Assembly (NCBI RefSeq): GCF_000002875.2 | Contig: NC_009404.2 | Coordinates: 37,501 to 101,500 of the forward strand | Length of the DNA stretch: 64,000 nt | Source of the DNA: Leishmania infantum JPCM5 | Lineage: Eukaryota; Euglenozoa; Kinetoplastea; Trypanosomatida; Trypanosomatidae | Direction of reading: 5' to 3' | In this document: positions 1 through 11,800 of the stretch, in pieces | Position numbering within the stretch: position 1 is the stretch's first letter | Layout of the letters: each line of letters starts with the position of its first letter | Translations under genes and position numbers: made by a program | The notes under the pieces: model-generated | Told to the model about the DNA's origin: nothing | The model's database searches: none | The model's input: the letters and a program-made list of their open reading frames with translations, nothing else

Positions 1-412
1 CCTCCTCCGCGTAGAAACGCACGTTCTCCAGCAACAGCACGTCGCCGCTCTTCAGCTTAGACGCGTACACCGCAGCGTCCAGGCAGTCCGGCGCAAACTC
101 CACCTTCTGTCCCAGCAGCTCCGCGATGCGCGCAGCAACCGGGCGCAGCGAGGCGGCCTCCTCGTACCCGCGCACGCCCTTCTCCGGCCTTGGGTCACTC
201 ATCCTAGCACCCTTCGGCCGGCCAAGGTGGCTCATCAGGATGCAGGAGCCGCCCTCCTTCAGCACCTTTTGGATCGTTGGCAGGGCGGAGCGGATGCGGA
301 AGTCGTTCGTGATCTTGCCGTTCTTCACGGGGACGTTGAAGTCCACGCGGATGAGCACCTTCTTGTCCCTGAAGGTGGCGTCATCGATGCTCTTCTTCAG
401 CACGAGAGACAT
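1..412 (-). CDS. PGK: Phosphoglycerate kinase, 5' part (window-truncated)
   Basis: The first 137 codons of phosphoglycerate kinase, the glycolytic enzyme that converts 1,3-bisphosphoglycerate and ADP to 3-phosphoglycerate and ATP. The start MSLVLKKSIDD is followed by the PGK substrate-loop motif RVDFNVPV (about residues 22-29) and by SHLGRPKG (about 61-68), then LLLENVRFY near the window edge. Nucleotide-binding C-terminal parts are outside the window. Leishmania carries tandem PGKB (cytosolic) and PGKC (glycosomal) copies that differ mainly at the C-terminus, so which copy this is cannot be read here; being the upstream copy would fit PGKB, which is an inference. The ATG at 410-412 is preceded by a pyrimidine-rich stretch on the minus strand. 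It is the last gene of the minus-strand array in this window. Confidence 0.97.
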   Translation of the reverse strand, partial: MSLVLKKSIDDATFRDKKVLIRVDFNVPVKNGKITNDFRIRSALPTIQKVLKEGGSCILMSHLGRPKGARMSDPRPEKGVRGYEEAASLRPVAARIAELLGQKVEFAPDCLDAAVYASKLKSGDVLLLENVRFYAEE

Positions 413-3139
413 GGCTCGGCGGAGGGGGATACGTGAGATTAGTGAAGGCGAAAGGCAACAGAAGTGTTTTGCTGTTGACGCGCTGATGGGAAAGTTGGTG
501 TGAGACAAGTGTTGTGCATGCGGCGTAGTCGATGTAGCGTGGGCATATTAGCAAAGACCGGTAACGGGGATGTTTCACATAGAGACAGATACAGAGCAGT
601 AGAAGTGGGCAAGACGGGGCAGGTGGGAAGAAGTTTGTCGTTACTGTTCTTTACGGCCGTTCTGAAGTAGAGAATCAGCTCAGGTCCGCTGCACCGCCCG
701 CCATTCTCACAGGGCCCCATCGCGTGGTGCCAAGCAGCCGCACACACACACACACACGCCACGGCAACGCGCCCACTCAGTCATCTGAGCACGGCATCCG
801 CCTCAAGCTCGACCCACCCACATCCGCCACGCAGGTCGCCTCGCAGACGCTCGCATTGTCCCAACCAGCACGCGGTGCAGCCGTGGGCGGGCGCTCAGGC
901 TCCCCTCACCACCAGCACAGTCAGGGCCGGGTGAGATGCGCTGCAGTCGCGCTGACACTTCGCCCATCGTATCGGCGGCACACACGTGTCCACGGTCGCA
1001 GGTCGCTCCGGAGCAACGCCATCTACCGTTGCTTGCGCTCACCTAGGAAAATCTGGGTTTTGGAGAAGCGCAGGTTCTCCAGCGGCATAGCCTTGCCGCA
1101 CCGCTATCGTGCATGTAGAATTCATGACCGAGTCAGTATTGCGAGGGAGACCCGTGCTGATCAAGCAGCTCCGACCCGTTTCACAGCGATCGGCTGCAGA
1201 CTCGGCTCTTCTCTATAGTCGGCAGCAAGGCCGAGCTGCGGGGGCCCGTTCACGTTCGCGCTCGCTCGTCAAAGAGCCAAGCCGCCATCGTTCCCTCCAC
1301 TCCGACAGTCAGGCCAACAGAAGGTTCTTGCCGAAACCGCACGCAGCGGAGAGCGAGGGGGCACTCCCGCCTCGCTGAGACGACGTGGCCAATATGACCG
1401 CCTTTGGTTCTCCGATAAGATGGGAGAAAAATGACGTCTTGCCGCATGACCCAAGCGCCTGCGCAGCGCTGCGCCACTCCGACTCGTCCGCGGTGGCGGC
1501 CTCGTAGTCGGCAGCTGTAAAACGGCCAAGGTGGCTCTGTTAAGAACGCATGTGCAGCCTTGATCCACGACGCGGCAGATCGTCGGGCTGGATGCGCGGA
1601 AAACGACGTCACAGAGCACCGTTGATAAATTCGGAGCATTAATCGCAACGCATATGAGTGCACTCCTGCCCACCATTGAGCAGTTGGTGTGCACACCCGT
1701 CGTGATGTCAGTAGTCCGAGAATACCGTTGCGTCGCGAGCTGGTCGAAATAGCGGATCAAAGAAAGGAGGGCGGAGAAGGAGGGCGGGGAGCAGTGCCGC
1801 ACTGATGGAATGGAAGGTGACAAATCAACGAAGCACACGGAGGCTAAAACAGAAGGCAGAGCAGGAAGCACGGAGTTCCGCCACACCGACAAAAGAACAC
1901 TCGAGGGAAAAGGAAGGTGATGAGAAACGCAAGGTGCTCTGCTCCCACCCACCACCTCACCAGGACACAAGACACCGGCTCACAGAGAAGTGGGCGAGCG
2001 GTGCGGGTGGTGACAAGGAATGATGAGCTTAGGTGTGAAGGTCTGCTTATGCGCCCCTGCGTGTGAATGCGGGGTGCACCGCTGAGGAGGAGGGAGGATG
2101 GGGGGATGGCGAGACCTACATGTGTGGGTGCTGTGAATTGGACGGTTTGGCCTTGTTGCTTCGTTTGTGAAAAGAGTGCAAATGTTTGGTGGCACGCAGA
2201 CGCGGCGCGTGTGTGCGCGCGGGCGACGGAAGCCCGAGTCAAAGAGCAAAACGAAAAGCGATGCGCGGAGGCGTGGCGTAGACAAGCACATCGTCAGCGG
2301 CCAACCCGGCACAGTGAAAGGCGCGGCGCACGAGAGAGAGGGTCAAGAAGGAGATAGAGAGAGGCCGCGTGTGACACACGGAGAGATTCGCAGACGGTGA
2401 GAGAACAAGAAAAGAGGAAGTCGGTGCCCCATGTCTCTTTGCCGAGCACGAGAAATGAGACCAGCCACAGCTGATGCCGCGAAAGGCATTCACGAACACG
2501 GACGCGCGCAAACGCCCTTGCACGGACGCAGAGAAGCCCGGAAGAAGCGTGCGCATGTCAACGCCCGCGCGGCGGCAGAAAATGACGATTTTCGAAAGAC
2601 GGCGCCGGCGCACACACATGCTCGAGCGCAGGTACATGTATGCCTGCCAGTGCGTGTGGGAGGTGTGCAGCGCCCTCCCCCGCAGAACACATGCCGTTCT
2701 CTATCAAACGACAGCACCGCCAGCCGCGCGCACGCGCGTATGCGTCTTTTCTATGGCTGAATCCGCTCACAGCGTGAGCAGCGGCCAGGAAAAGTGGGTG
2801 CATAAAATAGGGAAGCAGGAGGAGGTGCGTTAAGCCAATGCGCCACGCTCGCACGCGCAGACTCACGGAGACTCTCACACGTGCATGATGCGAACAGGCC
2901 AACCTGAGCTCTCTAACACGCACCCGCCTGAACCCTACGCCCACATGGAAGTCTGCATTAGCCAACCCCTTCCTGCACCCTGCCTACCCAGTATGTGAAC
3001 AGCCCCTGCACAGACAAGGAGAAACGGCGCTGTCGATATATATATATATATATATCGAGAGAGAAGTGCATCCCCTCGAAAAGGTTGGAGCAGCAGCGCC
3101 GTGCACCAGTGGTAGCGAAACCTTTCGTCAAAGACTTGC
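413..3139. other. 2.7-kb spacer with no convincing gene
   Basis: This holds the 3' UTR of the NTPase gene and the 5' UTR of PGK. I see CA repeats near 730-756, a perfect TA-rich palindrome at 3033-3058, and a block at roughly 1040-1760 that is less repetitive than its surroundings. Long reading frames here begin at non-ATG codons, overlap one another and have no protein-like composition. Confidence 0.7.
3033..3058. repeat. Perfect palindromic (TA)n repeat
   Basis: A run of alternating TA is flanked on both sides by TCGA, giving a 26-bp perfect palindrome. It lies just downstream of the NTPase stop codon, in its 3' UTR. Confidence 0.9.
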
Positions 3140-4810
3140 TTACCCCATCTTCTTCGCCTCGGCGTCGGCCCGCTCGAGGGCACGCATGAGATCGTCCGGA
3201 ATGGCCAACTTCATCTCCGTCATGTACTGGCCCTTGCACATGAGCAGCACAAAGATTGTCTGCCACAGCATACGAAGCTCCTCCCTCGCCAGCACGAGGT
3301 CGACAGAGGCGAGGCGCCCTTCCAGCACAGCCACCGCCTCCTCCACCAGTGACAGATTATCGTTATTTGCTGGTAAATACGGCGCGAGGCAGCCCATAAT
3401 GAGCGCCGACTCGGCGGAGCTCTTCCCGTATACCACCACGCAGTCCTTCCATGCGCGCTGCAAGACCTCCTCTGCGCGGGGGTCCTTCAGGAAGTGAAGC
3501 AGGCGGCCGCACTCCCGCAGCATCCGCACACTGTCCGGAGACGCCTCCTCCTGCCGCGCTACGTGTTGCTCGTACACTTGCATCCACAACTGGGCCGCCA
3601 CCGCGAAGTCTCGCGCCTCGACATGAGCGAGGAACGTGGCACTGCGGTCCATGGCCGTTAAGATGGCCGGTGTCAGCGCGGCCTCGCAAGCTGCAAAGTG
3701 CTGCGCCACCGTATACGTGTGCCAGACAAGATTGTAGGCGAAGCGGCTTCCCCTCCCGCGCCAGCGGCGAGGCCACAAGCTCAGCAGTGCGTCTGCCGCC
3801 TTCGTCAACACGTGTGCATCCAGTGGTCCGCGCAGAACCCTCGCAACGAGCGGGTGCAACGCTAATGCGCCCTCTTCCCACTTGGGCGAGAAGATGCCGA
3901 GTTGCGAGGCTTTGACGGAGAAGTCGCCAGCTGCTTCCCCGACGATGGCCCCCACCACAGCGTCCGACACGTCGCCTGTGTGAAAGCAGCTGATGACGCG
4001 CAGCATCGCGCGTGCGTCGGGGTACGTTTTCTCCAGCTCTGCGATGCCAATATCCGCCAGCACCGAGAGGGCCGCGGAGATGCTGAGGGTGTCGTCGCGC
4101 CGCACACGTTTCTCCGTCAGTATGCGTCCCAGCTGGGGCGCACGGCAGACGTCTCCCTTTATGAGCAGGGAGGCTATGTGCACCAGCAGTGGTACATAGC
4201 CCAGGTTGTAAAACACCGTCTCCAGCTCCTGCGAGAACGTCAGCTCCGGCGAGAGTTGCCGGCTCGCCTGAGGCGAGAGAGGAGATGGAGAGAGGCACGC
4301 CATCTTCGTCGAGCTTGTCACATTTGCCGCGCTGGTCGTCATCAGCACGTACACACTCGCGTGCTCTGGAACGAGCGCCACCACCTCCTCAGGAGAGGCC
4401 ACGTCATCCACAACCAGCAGCACGTCCTTCTCCTTCCGCGCTTTCATGGAGGCGAAGAAGTGCTGCAGCTGAGACCGAAGCGCATGCTGCCCGTTGAACC
4501 ACTGAATGCAGGAGAACCGATGGCTGTGCTTCACTGTGTCACAGAACTCGGCAGCGATAGTGGACTTGCCGATACCGTCAGGGCCGGCAAGCACTTGGTA
4601 GTGGCGACCACACAGAAGGTTTTGCCACAGCGTGCGCACCTCAGCCTCGCGGCCGACCGTGCGCGAGGCTAGCACAGGCACCTGATACAGGAGCGGGTGC
4701 GACTCCTCTGACACGCGCTCCGTGTGGGATGCAATGCTGTTTGAGATCGCCTCGCCGGTTGAAGCGCTGCGAGCGGCTGCCCCGGTGACGAGACGGGCGA
4801 CACGACGCAT
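3140..4810 (-). CDS. STAND/NB-ARC-like P-loop NTPase with helical C-terminus, putative mitochondrial
   Basis: A 556-residue protein. Walker A is GPDGIGKS (residues 76-83) and Walker B is LLVVDD (131-136), in the spacing and style of STAND/NB-ARC ATPases. The C-terminal half is helical with TPR-like segments (about 400-540). The N-terminus MRRVARLVTGAAARSAS is basic, Ser/Ala-rich and lacks acidic residues, like a mitochondrial presequence. I chose the ATG at 4808-4810. The frame stays open upstream to 4939, but that part is low-complexity and includes a run of prolines encoded by a poly-C tract. Function is not recognised. STAND proteins usually act as nucleotide-driven switches or scaffolds, so a regulatory role is an inference from the family only. 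Confidence 0.75.
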   Translation of the reverse strand: MRRVARLVTGAAARSASTGEAISNSIASHTERVSEESHPLLYQVPVLASRTVGREAEVRTLWQNLLCGRHYQVLAGPDGIGKSTIAAEFCDTVKHSHRFSCIQWFNGQHALRSQLQHFFASMKARKEKDVLLVVDDVASPEEVVALVPEHASVYVLMTTSAANVTSSTKMACLSPSPLSPQASRQLSPELTFSQELETVFYNLGYVPLLVHIASLLIKGDVCRAPQLGRILTEKRVRRDDTLSISAALSVLADIGIAELEKTYPDARAMLRVISCFHTGDVSDAVVGAIVGEAAGDFSVKASQLGIFSPKWEEGALALHPLVARVLRGPLDAHVLTKAADALLSLWPRRWRGRGSRFAYNLVWHTYTVAQHFAACEAALTPAILTAMDRSATFLAHVEARDFAVAAQLWMQVYEQHVARQEEASPDSVRMLRECGRLLHFLKDPRAEEVLQRAWKDCVVVYGKSSAESALIMGCLAPYLPANNDNLSLVEEAVAVLEGRLASVDLVLAREELRMLWQTIFVLLMCKGQYMTEMKLAIPDDLMRALERADAEAKKMG

Positions 4811-5777
4811 TGCCGTAGGTGTGCTCAAGGGTGGGGGGGGGGGTCCGCCCGACCGTCCTGTATGCGTTTCGTCCTCGGCTAGTGGGATTCCTTTCTTGTA
4901 TGTGCGCGTGGGTGGCGCCGTCGTCTCGCGGTCCTTCACAAATACAACGGCAGGGCAGGGGCGAGGGAGTTTGGAGGGGGCACTGACAGTTAGAGGGCAG
5001 GAAGAGAGAAGGCGAGGCGTCTGACGCGAGGCAGGACGCTCCGCCAGCGACCGAAAACGCGAGGCATCCTCTCAACACCGTGGCAGCCGTTAACGTTGGG
5101 CGCGCGCACAGACGACACAAAAGAGCGATGGCAGCGGCAAACCGCTACGGCAACGACGCACTTGAGCCGAAGTGCAACGACGCGGCGATGGCGGGCGCGA
5201 GGACCGCCGATGCGCATCAACTGGCAGTGCACGTGTGTGGGCTCCGCGATCGCGTTCGTACCGTTGTCTCGTTGTTAGTGCACAAGTTGTGAGCCCTGAC
5301 AGAGCGCCCAGCCTGCCAGCTCGCAGGAACCGCCCTCACCACCGCTGGTAGTGCACATTGCTCACCACCTTAGACGCGCGTGAGACGCCCAGAACGGCGG
5401 ATGCCTTTGGCGCACACACACACACACCCACTCGATTCTACAAGAAAGGAGGAGACTGCAAAGTCAGACGAAGCGGAGCAGAGGGGCGCAGGGACGGAGG
5501 CACGCGAGAAAAGCCACAGCAACGTACGCAAGAGGCGGCAAGGTGAAGGGCCGGAGACAGCTTAAGCGGGAACGGGACTACACAGCGGCTGGGCAGAAAC
5601 GGCATCCTCACCACAAAGCGCAGAAACGCACGCACGAACTCCTCGCGAACGCCGCGCATACGGTGAATGAGCGCACAGCGCTAGAGAGGTGAGTCGACGC
5701 GGACGTGGAGGCTGCATCAGCTGCACGAGCCGCCAACGGGCGACGACGAAAAGAAAAGCTGCCTAAGAAAAAAGGCG
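4811..5777. other. Intergenic spacer, no gene seen
   Basis: Contains a poly-G/poly-C run near 4830-4842 and a CA repeat at 5413-5428. Short open frames on both strands show no protein-like composition. This is interpreted as 3' UTR of the MORN gene and 5' UTR of the NTPase gene. Confidence 0.75.
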
Positions 5778-7112
5778 CTATTTCGACGGAGTGAACGCCT
5801 TCCATGGCGCGTTACCGTCGATGTTTAGCTTCTGTGCCACCTGCGCCGGTGCACCAGGCAATGGAGAAGGCTTCTTGAAGCTCTTCATGAAGCGTTCAAA
5901 CTGCTCGTCGACGCGCGCGGCAGAGACCTCCTCCGCGCCCACCTGGCGTCTAAACTGGATCTTTGCCATGTTCTCATCGATCTCTCCAATGATGTTGCCG
6001 CGTGCGCCCGAGGCGATGGTGTCGAATTCCTTCGCCCTATCCGACAGCGCCTCCCTGGAGCGCTCGATGTCCTGCATCTGCCGCTGCTGCGCTTGCATCA
6101 CGGCCTCGTTCTCGTGCGCGATGCTGCCCTCGTAGCCCAGATCCATCTTTGTGGGGAAGCGGCCGGTCGACTGAGCAACGGCTTCCGCATCCTCTGCGTA
6201 GCTGCGCTGCATGTCATTGTGCAGCTGCGCTGCCTCTTTCATACGTGCGCTGCAGTAGCTGTTCAGTCCCACGCTCTCGCTGCCCTTCCCCGTCGCACCG
6301 CCAAGCACCTTGGCCTGCAACTCATCATTGTTCTGCCAATCCACGGCGCTACCATACTCGTCCATGCAAACACCACGCACCAAGGCGCCGTTGGTCCAGA
6401 TGCCGGTAAAGGTGAGGCGTGGCTCGTTGATGAGGTACGTCTGCGCACCCTCGCCGTGAGCACGCCCGTGCTCGTTGAATTCACCCTCATATGTGTAGGT
6501 GGGCGTGTAAAGGGTGCCGCGGCGGATCTGGCCGTCGAGGAACTCTCCGACGTAGACGAACCCGCCGTCGAGCTTCATCTTGCAGTCGGGACCATGCAGT
6601 TTGCCGTGGAAAAAGGTGCCCTCCTGCACAGCACCGGTGGCGAACACGAGCTTGCCCTTGCCATGAGGTTCATTATCTGAGAACTCGCCCTCGTACACAA
6701 AATCTGATTGGGTCAGCTTGCCCTTCACGAACGCCTCGTCCTTCAGTGTGCCCTCGAAAACAACTTCCGTCGTGCCGTTCGGAATGCGCACCACGCCCTC
6801 GGTGATTTCGTCATTCTTGAAGACACCCGCGTAATGGGTGCCGTCCGCCAACCATGCCTCGCCGCGCCCCTCACGCTGCCACTGCGCGTTGAACTCGCCC
6901 CGGTAGAGATCGCCGTCCTCCTCCAGCTGACTCCCCGGCAGCGGGAAGCCACACGTCGCGTCATACGAACCGCTGTAGACACGCCCGTCGGGCAGAATGG
7001 TAATGCCTTTGAGCAGCAGACTGGGGTTGTGCGGGTTCAGGTCACCCTTGAGGACGGTTCCGTTCGCCAGCGTCACGCTGCAGAGCAGCGTACTTCCCAG
7101 ACGACGGAGCAT
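5778..7112 (-). CDS. MORN-repeat protein
   Basis: A 444-residue protein. From about residue 40 to 290 it has at least seven MORN-type units with the Y/F-x-G-E/x-F pattern, for example RVYSGSYDA, DLYRGEFNA, HYAGVFKND, FVYEGEFSD, FVYVGEFLD and TYEGEFNEHG. MORN sheets are membrane- or protein-contact scaffolds; in trypanosomatids they occur in the cytoskeleton, flagellar base and motility apparatus. The last 150 residues are charged and helical (with QAQQRQMQDIERSREA) and are probably coiled coil. The ATG at 7110-7112 was chosen because the open frame upstream (to 7661) translates a CA microsatellite into alternating Thr-His and looks like UTR. There is no signal peptide or transmembrane span. 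Confidence 0.9.
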   Translation of the reverse strand: MLRRLGSTLLCSVTLANGTVLKGDLNPHNPSLLLKGITILPDGRVYSGSYDATCGFPLPGSQLEEDGDLYRGEFNAQWQREGRGEAWLADGTHYAGVFKNDEITEGVVRIPNGTTEVVFEGTLKDEAFVKGKLTQSDFVYEGEFSDNEPHGKGKLVFATGAVQEGTFFHGKLHGPDCKMKLDGGFVYVGEFLDGQIRRGTLYTPTYTYEGEFNEHGRAHGEGAQTYLINEPRLTFTGIWTNGALVRGVCMDEYGSAVDWQNNDELQAKVLGGATGKGSESVGLNSYCSARMKEAAQLHNDMQRSYAEDAEAVAQSTGRFPTKMDLGYEGSIAHENEAVMQAQQRQMQDIERSREALSDRAKEFDTIASGARGNIIGEIDENMAKIQFRRQVGAEEVSAARVDEQFERFMKSFKKPSPLPGAPAQVAQKLNIDGNAPWKAFTPSK

Positions 7113-8882
7113 AGATGAGTACAAAGGCGGAGGGCAGGCAGTGCTTAGGTGCTCCGTAGTGGCACTCGTGCTGCTGCTGCTGAGCACCAAGAAGAAAACA
7201 GCAGAGGCACGGGTGTAGGCGAAAAAGGGGGGTTGTGGGGAGTCTGTGTGTGTGTGTGTGTGCGTGTGTGTGTAACGGGGGAAGAGGAGGCCAGCAGCGA
7301 TAACGTGGGAGGCGCAGCACTGGCGCTTCTTCGCCTGCGTGAAGCTGCACCACAGAAAGAGGCAAGGAAAAACGTTAGCAGCAGTAGCAGCCGCGCATGG
7401 AAGTGGTGCGTATGTGACGAAATCGGGGGATGTTAAGAAGTGCTTCACCGAGCAGCATGCACCGGTGGAGAGGGAGGCGAAGGAAGTTTGAAAGAGGGCG
7501 ACGCGCCTTCGTCGCCATCGGCAGCGTTGTGCATCCGCTGGCGCGCACATACTGCATATAAGTATGGGCACACAGACTAGTACAACAGCCCGTCCATCAC
7601 GCATCTCCAGGACGCCTTTATGTACTTGGAAGCCACTCAAGGGCAGTGTCAGCACCGCCAAGCACGAGTGTGTCTAATAACAGCAGTTACTGCATGGCAT
7701 TTCTCGCCTCTGCTTACGACTGGCGGAGGGGCGCACGACTTAGATGATCACGGGCAGAGACCCTCAAAGAACTCCGTAAGCGCACACACAGTAGCGGCTA
7801 GCCATCGCACAGCGCGGCAGGTGCAATGCGGGCACTGCGTCACTTCCTCGCCGACTTGCGGGCGCACACCTCTGCCAACGAAAAAAAAGAAAAGGGGCGC
7901 GCATGCGGCACACGAAGAGGGAGGCGTGACGTGAAAGGCAGCCGGCCAAACATCACAAAGCAAAACAAAAAGGGGGATGCCCTACAATACCGGCGTCGTG
8001 GGATGGGGCGCACGGCACGCTACATCGTCGACCCACACTCGCGCACAAGTGCACGTCTCCGGCACCGCACCCTCGTTTGGCGACAGTCACGAAGGAGGGA
8101 AACGTCTGAGAACGGCGGCCTATAGTATACATCAATATATATATATATACACACAAAGAGAGACCTAAAAAGGAGGTAGCACGACAACCGCTCCAGAGGG
8201 GACGCGGCGCGGCAGTCGCGGCCACGCAAATGACAGCGACGAGAGAGCGAAAAAAAAAGACAGTCAAAACATATTTTAGCTCGAACACATCCATTTCACG
8301 GCGAACATCTCAGCTGAAAGACGCACAAACACACACGACCACAGCTCACCCACCTCTGTTGCGCCACGGCTATGTCCAGGAACCGAGCCGACCAGCACCG
8401 TTTGGCGGCACCCAGGCCCACTGCGATGCCACTGCATACAGCGCGGGCTCAGTCCGGTAGTACACTCAACATCCACGCGACGCAAAGAAAACAGAAAAGC
8501 AGCTGGTTGATACGTACATTCTTTGAATAGTCGACGCGATTCGTAGTGAGCTGGCACAAACATAATCATGGCTGCATGTATCCTCGGAAAAACGCCAGCC
8601 CCGACTTGTGTGCCGGCACCAGGAGCTCGCAGCCGCACCCGAGAGCAGGCTGCAGTCGCTGGGCCTCCCCACCGCGTGGGGCACCAGTCCTCGGCACGAC
8701 TCTGAGGTGTCCCCCGTCCTCATGGGAGACGGGGGGAGAAGATAAAAGCATAGGAAACGCAACCTCCGCCAGCCGTGCGTCTCTCTGCATAAAGCAGGAT
8801 CACCTGCAAGCAGCTGCTGCTCCGCACAACAGCCCAACACCGACACGGGTGCCAAAACAGTAATGCCCAGAAGAAATGAAAA
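7113..8882. other. 1.8-kb spacer, no gene seen
   Basis: Holds a GT repeat at 7244-7273, an AT repeat at 8134-8154 and A-rich runs around 7879 and 8251. No frame on either strand looks coding. This is interpreted as the 3' UTR of the PB1-like gene and the 5' UTR of the MORN gene. Confidence 0.75.
7244..7273. repeat. GT microsatellite in the MORN gene leader
   Basis: A GT-rich run with one interruption, immediately upstream of the chosen MORN start on the minus strand. It makes the upstream open frame encode alternating Thr-His, supporting the internal ATG. Confidence 0.9.
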
Positions 8883-11800
8883 CTACCTAGCGTCGCCACT
8901 GCCTCGATGAACGGGGCGGTGTAATGCGTCGAAGTTGTACTTGCATGCGTACTGCACCTTCCGTGGGGCCGCCTGGTGAGCTGTCAGCGGTGGCACGCCA
9001 GCTGATGGCGGTGAAGGGCGAAGCAGCGCAGCAGCAGGAGCGTCAGCAGCAGCGACATCACACGGAGGTCGAAAGAACGCCCCGGGCTTCGGTGTCGCGG
9101 TCGCCACGTCGGCGGCGGCGGTGTCTGCGGCGACTACTGCTGGAAGAGCTGGTCCGGTAAAAGGCACCGGAGACGCCTTGTGAATGTGAAGTAAAGGGCA
9201 CGGAGGGAAGGGCACGTGGAGCCGCTGGCACGCACGCGCCGTGGCGAGGAGGGCCCATGCACGGAGTCGTTGGAGCGTTGTCAGAGACGACGCAGCTTCG
9301 CCGATGCGGCGCAACTGCGGGTGAAGTAGTATCCACGACATCTGCGTGACATGGAAAACAGAGAGGGACGACCTGCCGTCGTAGTCGACCATGTTCGTAT
9401 AGAGAACGGTCGCGACCTTGCCCCGGAAGTGCTGCGTGAGCCATTCCGCATAGTCGACGACTGACGCCGATGGTGGAGCCAGCAGCGCACCAACGCAGCT
9501 CAAGATGACGCGACGGTGGTCAAGTGCACCGTCGCGATTGGGGCAGTCTCCGGACTTGAAGTATCGCTCCAGTTCTGTGGGATTGATCGACTCGCAGCAG
9601 TCACGGTGGGCCTTGGCGAGACTGCGCTGCCACACCATGTCGGCCTGCGCGTGTCTGCGGCGAGGAAAGGCCCACACGCCGTCCATTACTCCGGCAGCAA
9701 TCAAGTCTAACATAGCGGCCGGGGCCGCCGCATACGCCGTCTTCCACCCAGATGCACCGCCGACGTACGCTGCGCGAAAGGGATGCCACTCCGCTCTCGA
9801 GGAGCTCGTCGGGGTTGCGAGACCGGCGTCAGTCCATAAGGCGGCGAGAGACGGCCAAACAGTGGTACCTGGGGCTGCAGTGCCGCTGCCTTCATCATTG
9901 TCACCGACAGCACGGACGGAAGCGGCGAGCTGATCAAGAAGAAAATCTCCATCGCACAGGAGTGAGCGGAGCAACGATGAGGCGACTTCCACAGCAACCT
10001 CTGTGGCGGCCGGTGGGGGTGCCTGCATCCCGTCAAGCACAGAGGAGAGCCACGGCAAGACATGCGCTCCCCAAGAGGCGGCACCATCAGGATCGGGAGT
10101 GGGTGCATCAAACGGAGTGGCGACGGCGCCGTCCAGGAATCCGCGAAAGGGATCGGTTGCCGCCTGCTTGCCCAGCTGACTACGCACAAGGTCGCTGATT
10201 TCGACACTTGAGACGGATGGACGGGAACCCAAGTGCTGCACCACCGCATCTGCAAGCAGCTGCAGGACAGCCGCTGCGACCTGCGCCGTGCCACTGGTGT
10301 TCCCGCTCGCCTCTTCTACGCGTCGCGGAGGTGGCGGGGTCGTCGGTGCGGTGACGTGTATCTCCGCCGAGTCCACCAAAAGCGCTCCCCGGAGATCAAG
10401 CAACTGCGCCTCGTCAACGAGCAGTACGCGGAGGAGCTGCCCCGCAGCTACATAGCGCACCTCCATCGTAAGAGGTGGTTCGTCGTCAGTGCCAGCAACG
10501 CCGCTGCAAAATGCGTCGAGAACAGCACGGCGGAGGTCATCTAAGGCAGTGCCTTCTCGTAAGCGGAAGAGCATCATTTGCTGCTCAGCTCCCCAACGTG
10601 CGAGCACTTGAAATCTAACCGAAGACGCGTCACCGCTGTCGGGCTCGCAAACGCATGGCAGGCATTCAGCCGTCACGGATGTAGTGGAGGTGCCTGCAGC
10701 CGTACGGATCACGAGAGGCGGCGCATCTGCTTCGGCGGTGTCCTCCTCAGGTGCCTTTGCCGTAGCGTCCTTAGCGCGTTCTGCGCCGGCTGAGGAGGAG
10801 GCAGCGTTTGGCGAGAGAGGAGGGTGGCGTGTGCTTGGTGGTGCTGCGCCCACCTTCGTGGGTGATTCTTTCGGAGGTGCTGACGATGCGGCGATGTCCT
10901 GGAGGGGCGTATTTGAATGATGCTGAGACGATGGCACACGAATCTGCGCGGCTTGGCTGCTGTCTGAAGTGCCTCCATTGTGGAGTGGCAGAGGGGAGGA
11001 AGCAGCCGGGGCTGCGGTGTCGGGAGACAGCATTGGGCTAGCGCTGCGGCTACTAAGCGTTCTGTTACGCATCAGCTTCTCGCTGCCGACCAGGGAAGAG
11101 CCAGACTCCGCTGCGTTGGGAGTGGCGGCATCTGATCCTGCTGGAGCTGCATCCCGGTCAGCAACTGGCGATTCTGGCGTAAGTGCGGCCGGCGCGTCTG
11201 CCTTGGCTGGCAGCGGCGGGACCGAATGGCGGGGTGACAGNNNNNNNNNNNNNNNNNNNNNNNNNNNNNNNNNNNNNNNNNNNNNNNNNNNNNNNNNNNN
11301 NNNNNNNNNNNNNNNNNNNNNNNNNNNNNNNNNNNNNNNNAACACATCTCGCGAAGGGGAGCAGCGGCGGCAGCACCCTCGGCTGCGATTGGACGCACCT
11401 GAACTCGCACCTCGTGCTTGGTCGCAGGAATGGCGGTCTCGCGCATGAATACGCGATGCGGGGTGTGGGTGGACTCGGGTGCGGAGGGGGGCCGCCTCCG
11501 CACCCNGGTGGCGGTGATGTTGGTGGCGCAGACGACGACGGAGTGGCAGCCTTTCGAGACGGCGACGGGGGTGAGACCGCGCTCTTCCGCTCTGGAAGGG
11601 CCTGCGAAGGAGGCTCTCTTGAGGGCTGGCTTGACGGCTCGCTCGCCAAGTTCGAGAGAGAAGGAAGATGCGGCTTCGGTTTGCTGGACACCTCGGTTCT
11701 GTGTGCAGGTGGCGGCGACGGCGGGTGCGGGGCTGTGAATTGTTGCTGGCTTGCCCGTCTGCTCATCTGGCCCGACGAAGTTTTCGGGGTTCGCGCGTGG

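Noticed and set aside
1269..1970. 233-codon minus-strand frame upstream of PGK
   Set aside because: It has no ATG start (TTG), overlaps another frame of similar quality, and has no recognisable motifs.
4811..4939. N-terminal extension of the NTPase gene
   Set aside because: The added residues include a proline run from a homopolymer tract, and the following MRRVARLVTG is a better presequence-like start.
8134..8154. AT repeat considered as a promoter TATA element
   Set aside because: Trypanosomatid protein genes do not use TATA promoters and this is a simple microsatellite in a UTR.
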